Assembly: GCA_006844765.1 (NCBI GenBank)
Contig: SPJV01000124.1
Coordinates: 1 to 47,358 of the forward strand
Origin: Alphaproteobacteria bacterium
GTDB taxonomy: Bacteria > Pseudomonadota > Alphaproteobacteria > UBA8366 > Aestuariispiraceae
Length of the DNA: 47,358 nt
Reading direction: 5' to 3'
Positions within the stretch are counted from its first letter, which is position 1. Every line of letters starts with the position of its first letter. Both the position numbers and the translations under genes were made by a program. Positions 34,405-42,670 of this stretch are shown in pieces. The notes below the pieces were generated by a model, which was given only the letters and a program-made list of their open reading frames with translations, did not search any database and was not told where the DNA came from.

Positions 34405-35319
34405 ATGTCGTCATTGCCTCCTTATGCAAGTCCGCTAGAAATCGTCTGGCATTATGCGTTCCGGGTCTTCTGTGGTGCAGTCCTCGTGTTTCTGATCATG
34501 CCGATCCTGGTGATGATCCCGCTCAGCTTCAATGCGGAGCCGTATTTCACTTACAACAGTGACATGGTGGCGCTGAAGCCCGAAGCCTATTCGACACGGT
34601 GGTATGTCGATATCTTCAAGAATGGTATGGCCGATCCGCATCAGGACTTCGGTTTCTCCTTCATCGCGGATTCCTGGAACAACGCGCAGTGGATTCACTC
34701 GATGAAGAACTCTTTCATCATCGGGATTTTTGCGACCATCATCTCGACATTCCTGGGCACTCTTGCCGCGTTGGGTCTGACCAGGGCGCATATGCCCTAT
34801 CGCAAGCTGATCACAGCGATCCTGATTTCGCCGATGATCGTGCCGATCATTATCTCGGCGGCGGGGATGTTCTTCTTCTACTCTGACATCGGTCTGTCGC
34901 AGACATTTCCCGGCATCATCCTGGCCCATGCCGCGTTGGGTACGCCGTTCGTGGTGATCACGGTGACTGCGACCCTGTCCGGATTTGATAACAACTTGGT
35001 GCGGGCGTCGGCCTCGCTTGGTGCGACACCGCAGCGAACCTTCTTTAAGGTCATCGTGCCCCTGATTGCACCGGGCGTTATTTCAGGCGGTCTGTTTGCC
35101 TTCATCACGTCGTTTGATGAAGTGGTCGCGGTTATCTTCCTGACGGAATTTGAGCAACGCACCATCCCCCGTCAGATGTGGTCGGGCCTGCGTGAACAGA
35201 TCAGTCCGACGATCCTGGCTGTGGCCACGATCCTGGTTGCGATTTCTGTCTTGCTGCTGATCACGTTGGAAGTCCTCCGCCGGCGCAGCGAACGTCTTCG
35301 GGGCATGTCGCCGGGTTGA
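34405..35319 (+). CDS. PotC-like ABC transporter permease
   Basis: A 304-residue inner-membrane permease that pairs with the upstream gene product. Helices are visible near residues 14-35 (RVFCGAVLVFLIMPILVM), 98-120, 135-160, 175-200 and 270-292. The EAA motif is RASASLGATPQRTFFKVIVPLIAPG. A polar stretch of about 40 residues between helices 1 and 2 (YFTYNSDMVALKPEAYSTRW) is normal for PotC. AAGGAGGGAG precedes the start. It closes the polyamine importer cluster. Confidence 0.92.
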   Translation: MSSLPPYASPLEIVWHYAFRVFCGAVLVFLIMPILVMIPLSFNAEPYFTYNSDMVALKPEAYSTRWYVDIFKNGMADPHQDFGFSFIADSWNNAQWIHSMKNSFIIGIFATIISTFLGTLAALGLTRAHMPYRKLITAILISPMIVPIIISAAGMFFFYSDIGLSQTFPGIILAHAALGTPFVVITVTATLSGFDNNLVRASASLGATPQRTFFKVIVPLIAPGVISGGLFAFITSFDEVVAVIFLTEFEQRTIPRQMWSGLREQISPTILAVATILVAISVLLLITLEVLRRRSERLRGMSPG

Positions 35320-35367
35320 TTTTCCCCACAGGAAAGACAATCTTCTAAGAGACGCAAAAGGGCCGCT

Positions 35368-35396
35368 TTGTCCTCGCGTGTCGTGTTGTCTATATC
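35368..35396 (+). promoter_or_regulatory. Possible promoter before the winged-helix gene
   Basis: TTGTCC (35368-35373) and TATATC (35391-35396) are spaced by 17 bp and match the sigma-70 hexamers at four of six positions each. Transcription would begin very close to the ATG at 35412, so the transcript would be almost leaderless. Confidence 0.35.
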
Positions 35397-35411
35397 CTGT
35401 TGGGTCTCTCC

Positions 35412-35963
35412 ATGTTCAATGACAAAAGTCTCGTTCCTAAGGAAGTGGTTCGGCTGATCGCGCTTGGCGCAATGGTCGAGCGTGAACGTGCCTATGGGGA
35501 CTTGGCGCGAGAAATCCGTTTCCTCAGCGCCCGGGTCGTTGGTCCCTCCCTGGATTTACTCGGATCATCGCTCGAATTGTTGAAGCTGGAAGGTTTCGCG
35601 GAGATTGTCCCGGGGGGGGAGGGCAAGACCACCGATGAACAGCCGTTGCGGATTACCGAGGCTGGACGGGATTCTTTCCAATCCTTGATGGGGGCGACGG
35701 TCAAACCGCCACTGAATGACCTTGGCCGGCTGGTCTTGTTGATGAAGCTTCGGTTTCTGCCCTTGTTGGATCAGGAAGCGCAGCTTGATCAATTGGATCT
35801 CCTGGAAGAAGCCTATGTTTCGCAAGAGGCGCGATACCGGGAATTGATCGACCATGCCGGCGACGGACCGCTGGCGGAATGGCTTGGGATTGATGTTGAG
35901 CAATCATCGGCACGGCTGCGATGGATTAGATCGCGCATTGCGGCACTGGAAGGCGAAGAATAG
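35412..35963 (+). CDS. Hypothetical protein, probably winged-helix
   Basis: A 183-residue protein I do not recognise by name. The first 85 residues read like a winged helix (VPKEVVRLIALGAMVERERAYGDLAREIRFL, then LGSSLELLKLEGFAEIV and a short loop before PLRITEAGRDSF). The second half is helical, with LVLLMKLRFLPLLDQEAQLDQLDLLEEAY suggesting a dimerisation helix as in PadR-type regulators. It lacks a recognised ligand domain. I use the ATG at 35412; TTG at 35400 is the longer alternative. It follows the polyamine permease by 92 bp and might regulate it, but nothing in the sequence proves this. Confidence 0.7.
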   Translation: MFNDKSLVPKEVVRLIALGAMVERERAYGDLAREIRFLSARVVGPSLDLLGSSLELLKLEGFAEIVPGGEGKTTDEQPLRITEAGRDSFQSLMGATVKPPLNDLGRLVLLMKLRFLPLLDQEAQLDQLDLLEEAYVSQEARYRELIDHAGDGPLAEWLGIDVEQSSARLRWIRSRIAALEGEE

Positions 35964-35986
35964 CGCGTTCCAGGGCAGATAACCGT

Positions 35987-36015
35987 TTGACAAGCATGCA
36001 ACGTCTGCCTATTTT
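35987..36015 (+). promoter_or_regulatory. Sigma-70-type promoter of rpmJ
   Basis: A perfect -35 hexamer TTGACA (35987-35992) is followed after exactly 17 bp by TATTTT (36010-36015), a five-of-six -10. This would start transcription about 90 bp before rpmJ. It is the strongest housekeeping promoter I see in the window. Confidence 0.75.
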
Positions 36016-36112
36016 CCGCGCCGACTTGGGGCGCGCCGGGCCTTAGGCTCTCTCTGGCGGCGCCTTTACTTTTTGGAACAGAACCCTACACGGGTGGATT
36101 TGGAGAAGAACG

Positions 36113-36238
36113 ATGCGTGTCGCTAGCTCGCTCAAGACGCTCAAGAAGCGCGACAAGAACTGCCGGATCATCCGCCGTAAGGGCCGGGTATTCGTCATCA
36201 ACAAGAAGAACCCGCGTTTCAAGGCGGTTCAAGGCTAA
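36113..36238 (+). CDS. rpmJ: Ribosomal protein L36 (bL36), zinc-free form
   Basis: A 41-residue basic protein of the large ribosomal subunit, reading MRVASSLKTLKKRDKNC and ending NPRFKAVQG. It has a single cysteine (C17) and lacks the CxxC...C...H zinc ribbon of classical L36, so it belongs to the zinc-independent form usual in Alphaproteobacteria. GGAG stands 8 nt before the ATG. It is monocistronic: a strong promoter precedes it and a good terminator follows 33 bp after the stop. Confidence 0.96.
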   Translation: MRVASSLKTLKKRDKNCRIIRRKGRVFVINKKNPRFKAVQG

Positions 36239-36271
36239 GATCCTAGGATCTACCCTGAGTACAGTATTGCG

Positions 36272-36304
36272 AACGCGCTCCGAATTCGGGGCGCGTTTCT
36301 TTTT
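36272..36304 (+). terminator. Intrinsic terminator of rpmJ
   Basis: AACGCGCTCC (36272-36281) pairs with GGGGCGCGTT (36288-36297), with one G-T pair and a 6-nt GAATTC loop, followed by TCTTTTT. This is a classical rho-independent terminator. Confidence 0.9.
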
Positions 36305-36348
36305 GCCTGCGCTGACCTATGATATTGCCTGTTGAGATGACGGCGGTT

Positions 36349-36367
36349 AAATTGGTAATACCAATTT
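36349..36367. promoter_or_regulatory. GntR/FadR-family operator (GlcC/PdhR/LldR-like) upstream of glcDEF
   Basis: AAATTGGTA-A-TACCAATTT is a perfect 9-bp inverted repeat centred at 36358, 43 bp before the glcD ATG. It matches the AATTGGT-N3-ACCAATT form bound by PdhR, LldR and related GntR-type regulators. A candidate promoter with TTGCCT (36325-36330) and TTAAAT (36347-36352, 16-bp spacing) is overlapped by the palindrome, which fits repression relieved by glycolate or a related acid. No regulator gene is present nearby. Confidence 0.8.
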
Positions 36368-36400
36368 TCGCGCGACGGCGTTTTGTCGAAAGGTAAGCCT

Positions 36401-37888
36401 ATGGAAATGCCGATACCGGACAGCGACGTGATCGCCCGCCGCCGGGACATAGCTGAAGACCTGTCTCGAATCGTCCCAGGTGAGGGCGTTATTGTCGAAG
36501 AAGATGAACGCCGCCCCTATGAGGCGGATGGTCTGACAGCCTATCGGACATTGCCGTTGATCGTTGTCCTGCCGGAGACGACGGAGCAAGTGGCGGCGGT
36601 CATGCGGTATTGTCGGGATAACAGCATTAAGGTCGTGCCGCGCGGTGCGGGTACATCCCTTAGCGGCGGCGCGCTTCCGCTGGCCGATGGAATTCTGCTC
36701 GGCATGGGAAAGTTTAACCAGATCCTGGAACTGGACTATCCAAATCGCTGTGCCCGTGTTCAGCCGGGGGTAACGAATCTTGGGATCACCCATGCGGTTC
36801 AGGATGATGGCTTTTACTATGCGCCTGACCCGTCGAGCCAGATTGCCTGCACCATCGGCGGGAATGTGGCGGAGAATTCCGGCGGCGTGCATTGTCTGAA
36901 ATACGGCCTGACCACGAATAATGTGTTGGGCGTCGAATTCGTGACAATCGACGGGGAAGTTCTCCGTTTCGGCGGCAAGCATCTCGATTCCGAAGGCTAC
37001 GATCTTCTCGGCGTGCTGACAGGCTCCGAAGGGCTACTTGGTGTCGTCACAGAAGTCACGGTCCGCTTACTGCCCAAGCCGGAATGCGCGCGCGCCCTCT
37101 TGATCGGGTTCCCCAGTAATGAGGCTGGCGGCGACTGTGTCGCGGCAATCATCGCCGATGGCATCATTCCGGGCGGTATGGAGATGATGGACAAGCCTGC
37201 CATCGATGCAGCCGAAGCTTTTGCCAAAGCCGGGTATCCGATGGATTGCCAGGCACTTCTGATCGTTGAGCTGGATGGCCCGGAAGCGGAGGTCGACTAT
37301 CTGATCGACAGGGTGCGCGGCATTGCGGAGGCTCGTGGTGCGACCTCGCTTCGGATCTCTGAGACTGAAGAAGAACGACTGACCTTCTGGGCTGGGCGGA
37401 AGGCGGCATTCCCGGCGGTGGGGCGGATATCCCCCGATTACTACTGCATGGATGGCACCATCCCCCGCAATAAGCTGCCCCATGTGCTGAGTGAAATGGC
37501 GAAGCTGTCGACGAAATATGGACTGCGCGTTGCCAATGTCTTTCATGCAGGCGACGGCAATCTGCACCCGCTCATTCTCTACGATGCGAATGAGCCGGGC
37601 GAGTTGGAGAAGACCGAGGAATTCGGTGCGGAAATTCTGAAGCTCTGTGTCGAAGTTGGCGGCGTGCTGACCGGGGAGCATGGCGTTGGTGTCGAAAAAC
37701 GGGACCTGATGCCGGAGATGTTTACCGAGGATGATCTGAAGCAGCAGCAACGCCTCAAATGCGCCTTTGATCCGCAAGGGCTTCTAAACCCGGGTAAGGT
37801 CTTTCCGCAACTGCATCGCTGTGCGGAGTTAGGTCGGATGCACATCCACAAGGGCCAGCTTCCTTTTCCGGATATTCCACGGTTCTAA
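36401..37888 (+). CDS. glcD: Glycolate oxidase subunit GlcD (FAD-linked)
   Basis: A 495-residue FAD oxidoreductase of the vanillyl-alcohol oxidase fold. The FAD domain contains VVPRGAGTSLSGGALPLADG and CTIGGNVAENSGG; the C-terminal cap contains VFHAGDGNLHP and GGVLTGEHGVGVEKRD. It oxidises glycolate to glyoxylate and passes electrons via GlcF to quinone. I chose the ATG at 36401, with AAAGG 7 nt upstream, over a TTG at 36383. It is followed by glcE after 15 nt and glcF after 5 nt, so the three are one operon. A D-lactate dehydrogenase role is possible, but the DEF set favours glycolate. Confidence 0.94.
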   Translation: MEMPIPDSDVIARRRDIAEDLSRIVPGEGVIVEEDERRPYEADGLTAYRTLPLIVVLPETTEQVAAVMRYCRDNSIKVVPRGAGTSLSGGALPLADGILLGMGKFNQILELDYPNRCARVQPGVTNLGITHAVQDDGFYYAPDPSSQIACTIGGNVAENSGGVHCLKYGLTTNNVLGVEFVTIDGEVLRFGGKHLDSEGYDLLGVLTGSEGLLGVVTEVTVRLLPKPECARALLIGFPSNEAGGDCVAAIIADGIIPGGMEMMDKPAIDAAEAFAKAGYPMDCQALLIVELDGPEAEVDYLIDRVRGIAEARGATSLRISETEEERLTFWAGRKAAFPAVGRISPDYYCMDGTIPRNKLPHVLSEMAKLSTKYGLRVANVFHAGDGNLHPLILYDANEPGELEKTEEFGAEILKLCVEVGGVLTGEHGVGVEKRDLMPEMFTEDDLKQQQRLKCAFDPQGLLNPGKVFPQLHRCAELGRMHIHKGQLPFPDIPRF

Positions 37889-37903
37889 GGGCAGGAAAGT
37901 ACC

Positions 37904-39136
37904 ATGACAGAGTCAGCCTCAACGTTCCGCCCGGAGAACGACGCACAATTGATTGATGCCATTGCTTGGGCGAATTCGGATTTGAAACCGTTAGAGCTGG
38001 TCGGAAGTGGCTCGAAGCGGGCCTTGGGGCGACCTGTGCAAGCGGCACATTGCCTCGATCTCTCTGCATTCGCGGGTATCACCCTTTATGAGCCGGAGGA
38101 ACTTGTCCTTGGCGCCGGTACGGCGACACCCATGGCGGATATCCTGGCGGTCTTGGAAGAGAAGAAGCAGGAACTGGCTTTCGAGCCACCGGATTTTGGA
38201 CCGCTCTTAGGGCGTCCGGCGGGGGAGGGAACGCTCGGCGGATTGTTATCGAGCAATCTGTCCGGCCCACGGCGGATCAAGGCCGGGGCGGTACGTGACC
38301 ACTTCTTGGGCTTCGATGCGGTTTCCGGCCGGGGGCAGGCTTTCAAGTCCGGCGGCCGCGTTGTTAAGAACGTCACCGGCTACGACCTGTCCAAGCTGCT
38401 CTGTGGCTCATGGGGGACGATTGGCGCAATGACTGCAGCGGTGGTGAAGGTGCTGCCTCGCAGTGAGAAGACCCGCACTGTGCTGGTTCGCGGTCTCGAC
38501 CCTGAGGCGGCAGTGAAAGCGATGAGTGATGCCCTCAACAGCCCCTATGAGCTATCGGGGGCCAGTTGGGTGCCCTCTGACCTCACCACGGCCAGCGATG
38601 TCGGCTATGTGCGGGACATGGAATCTTCCGTCACTGCGTTCAGATTGGAAGGCTTCGGTCCTTCGGTGGAATATCGCTGTGGGAAGTTACGGGCGGATTT
38701 GGCACCGCTGGGTGAGACGGAAGAGCTACATAGCCATAACTCACTCGCCTTTTGGGCCTGGGTGCGGGATGTGAAGCCCTTTGGCCAGCCTGGTGATGAA
38801 CGCGTGGTCTGGCGTCTGTCAGTTGCGCCGACAGACGCCCCCGCCGTGTTGGCGCGACTGCATGAGATTACCGGCGCCGCCGCGTTTCTGGATTGGGCCG
38901 GCGGGCTGATTTGGTTGGCACTGCCGCATCCCAAGACGGGGGCGGAGGAACTTGTGCGGGGCGCTTTGAGGACAGGTGGGCATGCAACGCTTATCCGGGG
39001 ACCGAAAAGCCTGCGCGCTGCGGTGCCGGTGTTCCAACCGCAATCCGCTGCCGCTGCGGCCTTGTCCCGCCGCGTTAAGGAAAGCTTCGATCCCAACCGG
39101 CTGCTCAACCCGGGCCGGATGTATGAAGGGGTGTAA
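37904..39136 (+). CDS. glcE: Glycolate oxidase subunit GlcE (FAD-binding)
   Basis: A 410-residue subunit with the same FAD-binding fold but shorter than GlcD. Recognisable parts are LELVGSGSKRALGRPV, LVLGAGTATPMADI, RPAGEGTLGGLLSSNLSGPR, the RVVKNVTGYDLSKLLCGSWG block and the C-terminal FDPNRLLNPGRMYEG. GlcE is needed for oxidase activity together with GlcD and GlcF. It lies between glcD and glcF. Confidence 0.94.
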   Translation: MTESASTFRPENDAQLIDAIAWANSDLKPLELVGSGSKRALGRPVQAAHCLDLSAFAGITLYEPEELVLGAGTATPMADILAVLEEKKQELAFEPPDFGPLLGRPAGEGTLGGLLSSNLSGPRRIKAGAVRDHFLGFDAVSGRGQAFKSGGRVVKNVTGYDLSKLLCGSWGTIGAMTAAVVKVLPRSEKTRTVLVRGLDPEAAVKAMSDALNSPYELSGASWVPSDLTTASDVGYVRDMESSVTAFRLEGFGPSVEYRCGKLRADLAPLGETEELHSHNSLAFWAWVRDVKPFGQPGDERVVWRLSVAPTDAPAVLARLHEITGAAAFLDWAGGLIWLALPHPKTGAEELVRGALRTGGHATLIRGPKSLRAAVPVFQPQSAAAAALSRRVKESFDPNRLLNPGRMYEGV

Positions 39137-39141
39137 GGGCG

Positions 39142-40425
39142 ATGCAGACTAATTTTACCCTCGCCCAGCTCGCCGATCCGGATGTTGCGGTGGCGAATGA
39201 TATCCTGCGGTCTTGCGTGCATTGCGGATTTTGTACCGCGACCTGCCCGACCTATGTGACCCTGGGGGATGAACTGGATAGCCCACGGGGGCGGATCTAT
39301 CAGATCAAGGACATGCTGGAAGGCGATAAACCCGCTTCCGGTGAGCTGGTTAAGCATATTGATCGGTGTCTGTCCTGCCTCAGTTGTATGACGACCTGTC
39401 CCTCCGGCGTGCATTACATGCATCTGGTCGATATTGCTCGGGACCGGATTCACAAGAGCTTCAAAAGACCCGCGCTCGAAAGAGTGCTTCGTTGGCTGTT
39501 GGCGCTTTTGATACCCAGGCCGAACCTGTTCCGTGTCGCCCTTGCCGGCGCCTGGATCGGGCGGCCCTTGGGCAAGATCCTGCCGGGAGCTTGGGGGGCA
39601 TTATTCCGGATGGCCCCGTCGTCGATCCCCAAACCGTCGCCCGTTGATATTCCCCAGGTCCACGCGGCGGAGGGCACACGCCGGGGGCGGGTCGCGCTGA
39701 TGACCGGCTGTGCGCAGAAGGCGCTACAACCAACCATTAATGAAGCCACGGTGCGCCTCCTGACCCGGCATGGGATCGAGGTCGTGGTGGCGGAAGGCGG
39801 CGGCTGTTGTGGGGCGCTCGTCCATCATATGGGGGACACGGACACCAGTCATGGCCAGGCAGCGCGCAACATTCGCGCCTGGGCTCGGGAGATGTCCGGG
39901 GATGGTCTCGATGCGGTGATCATCAACGCGTCCGGCTGCGGAACGACGGTCAAGGACTACGGTTTCATGTTCCGGGAAGATGATGCCCTCAAGGAGGATG
40001 CCGCGAAGGTTTCCGCCATCACGAAAGATATCACCGAGTATCTGAGCGAACTTGGTTTGAGGGCGCCAACCCAGGAGACGGGGCAACGGGTCGCTTATCA
40101 CTCAGCCTGTTCGCTGCAGCATGGCCAGAAGGTGACGGCGCCGCCAAAGGAGCTGCTCCGCGCCGCTGGTTTTGAGGTTGTGGAGGCCGCAGAAGGGCAT
40201 CTCTGTTGTGGCTCCGCCGGGACGTATAACCTTCTCCAGCCGGAAATCGCGACGAAGCTACGGGACCGCAAGGTTGCCAATATCGAGCGCACAAAGCCGA
40301 CGCTGATCGCTGCCGGCAATATTGGCTGCATCACCCAAATTGCCTCCGGCACCGGCATCCCGGTCGTACATACGGTAGAACTGTTGGATTGGGCAACCGG
40401 CGGCCCGAAACCAGCGGGGGTATGA
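39142..40425 (+). CDS. glcF: Glycolate oxidase iron-sulfur subunit GlcF
   Basis: A 427-residue subunit with two 4Fe-4S motifs, CVHCGFCTATCP and CLSCLSCMTTCP, in the first 95 residues. Two CCG (heterodisulfide-reductase-like) domains follow, marked by GGCCGALVHHMG and HLCCGSAGTYN. It carries electrons from the flavin subunits to the quinone pool at the inner membrane. It starts 5 nt after glcE and ends the operon, with a convergent ruvX 59 bp further on. Confidence 0.96.
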   Translation: MQTNFTLAQLADPDVAVANDILRSCVHCGFCTATCPTYVTLGDELDSPRGRIYQIKDMLEGDKPASGELVKHIDRCLSCLSCMTTCPSGVHYMHLVDIARDRIHKSFKRPALERVLRWLLALLIPRPNLFRVALAGAWIGRPLGKILPGAWGALFRMAPSSIPKPSPVDIPQVHAAEGTRRGRVALMTGCAQKALQPTINEATVRLLTRHGIEVVVAEGGGCCGALVHHMGDTDTSHGQAARNIRAWAREMSGDGLDAVIINASGCGTTVKDYGFMFREDDALKEDAAKVSAITKDITEYLSELGLRAPTQETGQRVAYHSACSLQHGQKVTAPPKELLRAAGFEVVEAAEGHLCCGSAGTYNLLQPEIATKLRDRKVANIERTKPTLIAAGNIGCITQIASGTGIPVVHTVELLDWATGGPKPAGV

Positions 40426-40484
40426 CGCTGCCGCGTTCCTCCTTCCACCTGTGGCATGTTCAAGGGCATACAGGCTTCAGGAAT

Positions 40485-40949
40485 CTAATTCCGCATTGCC
40501 TCCAGGGCGCCTTGCAGGATGTAGGCGGCGGCCATTTTGTCGACGACTTCGGCGCGGCGTTTGCGGGTCATGTCGGCTTCGGCGACTAAGAATTTTTCGA
40601 CCGCGCTGGTTGAGAGCCGTTCGTCCCAGAAAACAATTGGGAGCCTCAGGCCGCGCTTTTCAAGCAGGTTTCGGGCAAAGGCGCGGGTGGATTGGCAGCG
40701 TGGGCCCTCGCTGCCGTCCATATTCACGGGCAGTCCCAGCACCAGACCGCCAACCTTGCGCGCTGTAATGACGGATTCCAGCCACTCGGCATCGGCGGTG
40801 AATTTCTTGCGTTTGATCGTTTCCAAGGGAGAGGCCACGGTCCAGCCAGGATCACTCAGCGCAAGTCCTATGGTCTTCTCACCCAGATCGAGGCCAAGGA
40901 GGGCTTTATTCCGCGCTTCTGCGAGACTGTTTGAAATCTCCACATTCAT
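40485..40949 (-). CDS. ruvX: RuvX (YqgF) Holliday junction resolvase-like nuclease
   Basis: A 154-residue RNase H-fold protein. The first catalytic aspartate is D21 in GLDLGEKTIGLALSD, and the conserved GLPVNMDGSEGPRCQ and FWDERLSTSAVEKFL blocks follow. The family takes part in 16S rRNA 5'-end maturation and/or recombination. It is divergent from the deacylase-like gene at 41036. The length is normal. Confidence 0.95.
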   Translation of the reverse strand: MNVEISNSLAEARNKALLGLDLGEKTIGLALSDPGWTVASPLETIKRKKFTADAEWLESVITARKVGGLVLGLPVNMDGSEGPRCQSTRAFARNLLEKRGLRLPIVFWDERLSTSAVEKFLVAEADMTRKRRAEVVDKMAAAYILQGALEAMRN

Positions 40950-41035
40950 AGGCTTTACAATCGCTTCTGTGAGATTAACGCTGTCTGATGACGTTTGCGG
41001 TTATATCCAATTTTCCTTGAGGAGGGGAGCGAAAC

Positions 41036-42172
41036 ATGAAGCGGCGGGTAGAACGGATTTCTCTGAAGTCACCCAGTCCGGGCACCACGCGGTTTTTGAC
41101 CGTGCACCGGTATGGCACGCCGGGCGACCTCCCGAAGGTCTATATGCAGGCGGGCATTCATGCGGACGAATTGCCGGGCGTGATGGCGATTCATCACCTT
41201 ATCCCGATGCTGGACGAGGCCGCCGAGGCTGGGCGCATCCGGGGGGAGATTGTCCTTGTTGCCTATGCCAATCCGATTGGTATGGGGCAGCGAATCTGGG
41301 GAACGACCCTGGGTCGCAATGCATTTTCCGGCAGTGGTAACTTCAACCGGGATTGGCCGCATCTGACAGAGGCTGTGGCGGCGAATCTTTCCGATGGGCT
41401 CGATCAGAATGTCGAGCGGGCTTGCGCGCAGGTGCGTGTCGCAATGCGCGAGGCGGCGGCAGCGCTTCCCCGCAGTACGGCGGATGAGGAACTGGTTGCG
41501 ATCTTGTTAGGGCTCGCCATTGATGCGGACACGGTCCTGGATATCCATTGTGATCGGTGGTCCACCAAACATTTATTCGCCGACGACGCGACGGAAGATC
41601 TCGCCATCGGTCTTGCCAGCGATTTGGCGATCCCGGCGACTTTGATGTCAGACGTGCGGGATCACTCTTTCGAGGGGGCTGCCGGTGTGGTCTGGCGTGC
41701 CCTCCGCAGGGTCATGGAGGGGGCGGATCATATTCCGTCGGTTTGCTTCTCCGCGACGGTTGAGCTTCGCGGTCGGAGCGACGTTTCCGACGTGCTGGGA
41801 CAGGAGGATGCGGAAGGCCTGATGCGCTTCCTCATTCGGCGCGGCCATGTCACGGGGGAGATCGAAGAGCGGCCTCCCCAGAACGCGCCTTTTCGGTTGG
41901 ATCAGGTGGAAGTCATCCCATCTCCCGCTGCGGGTATGCTGTCGTATCGGGTGACGCCGGGTGATAGCATCGAAAAGGGTCAGGTCATCGCCGACCTGAT
42001 CAACCCGGAAGCTGAAAACCCCTTGGAAGGGCGCACCGAGATTCGGGCAGGCACCTCGGGTTTCCTGATTGCTTTGGCCGACATGCCCCAAATTGGCCCC
42101 GGCGAACGCGTCTGCATGATTGCAGGCCGAGAACCCATCACAAACGGCAACGCTGGCCCGTTGAATGAGTAA
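41036..42172 (+). CDS. Succinylglutamate desuccinylase/aspartoacylase family protein
   Basis: A 378-residue zinc hydrolase of the AstE/AspA fold. The zinc ligands are H42 and E45 (AGIHADELPG) and H171 (VLDIHCD), and the catalytic glutamate is E243 (FSATVELRG). The C-terminal part, from about residue 290, resembles a lipoyl-like beta-barrel (VIPSPAAGMLSYRVTPGDSIEKGQVIADL). The substrate is unknown; the family removes acyl groups from N-acyl amino acids. A GGAGGGGAG block precedes the start. It is 186 bp upstream of gatC. Confidence 0.87.
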   Translation: MKRRVERISLKSPSPGTTRFLTVHRYGTPGDLPKVYMQAGIHADELPGVMAIHHLIPMLDEAAEAGRIRGEIVLVAYANPIGMGQRIWGTTLGRNAFSGSGNFNRDWPHLTEAVAANLSDGLDQNVERACAQVRVAMREAAAALPRSTADEELVAILLGLAIDADTVLDIHCDRWSTKHLFADDATEDLAIGLASDLAIPATLMSDVRDHSFEGAAGVVWRALRRVMEGADHIPSVCFSATVELRGRSDVSDVLGQEDAEGLMRFLIRRGHVTGEIEERPPQNAPFRLDQVEVIPSPAAGMLSYRVTPGDSIEKGQVIADLINPEAENPLEGRTEIRAGTSGFLIALADMPQIGPGERVCMIAGREPITNGNAGPLNE

Positions 42173-42357
42173 ATAATGGGGGAGGGGCATATCCGCTCCG
42201 CCCCAATCGCGGATCACTGATCTAACGAACGGATAGAGATGCCATGAATGCTTGGGCGAACCTTGTCCGCGCGCCTGTCTGGTGATAGCTTCCGCGGCTT
42301 CCCACGCGGGGGCGTGGGGTGGTTACGGTATTACCTAAAATTCAGGGGTTTTCGACG

Positions 42358-42657
42358 ATGGCGCTCGACGAAGGAACAGTGGCGCGGGTGGCGCATTTGG
42401 CGCGCATTCGGGTTAAGGATGAACGGCTCAAACCGCTGGCGGGAGAGCTTGATACCATCGTTAATTGGGTGGAGCAACTGGGCGAAGTCGATACCAATAA
42501 TGTCGCCCCCATGACCTCTGTCGTCGAGATGCAGGCGCATTGGCGCCAAGACGCTGTTTCTGACGGTGGTTATTCGGATCGTGTGACCGGCAATGCCCCG
42601 GATGGTGTGGCGGACCCTGAAGGCGCCTTCTATGGCGTTCCCAAGGTCGTTGAGTGA
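42358..42657 (+). CDS. gatC: GatC, aspartyl/glutamyl-tRNA amidotransferase subunit C
   Basis: A 99-residue subunit that bridges GatA and GatB. The family start LDEGTVARVAHLARI and the LDTIVNWVEQLGEVDTNN helix are present, ending FYGVPKVVE. I chose the ATG at 42358 with AGGGG 10 nt upstream. It starts the gatCAB operon, with gatA 13 nt downstream. GatCAB converts Glu-tRNA-Gln (or Asp-tRNA-Asn) to the correctly charged tRNA. Confidence 0.96.
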   Translation: MALDEGTVARVAHLARIRVKDERLKPLAGELDTIVNWVEQLGEVDTNNVAPMTSVVEMQAHWRQDAVSDGGYSDRVTGNAPDGVADPEGAFYGVPKVVE

Positions 42658-42670
42658 GGAGCCAGCGATT

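Noticed and set aside
37067..37777. A 236-residue antisense frame over glcD
   Set aside because: Shadow of the conserved GlcD C-terminal region.
42173..42357. Terminator before gatC based on GC-rich inverted segments (for example CCCACGC with GCGTGGG near 42301-42319)
   Set aside because: The stems are short and no T-run follows; the stretch near 42178-42210 pairs poorly.
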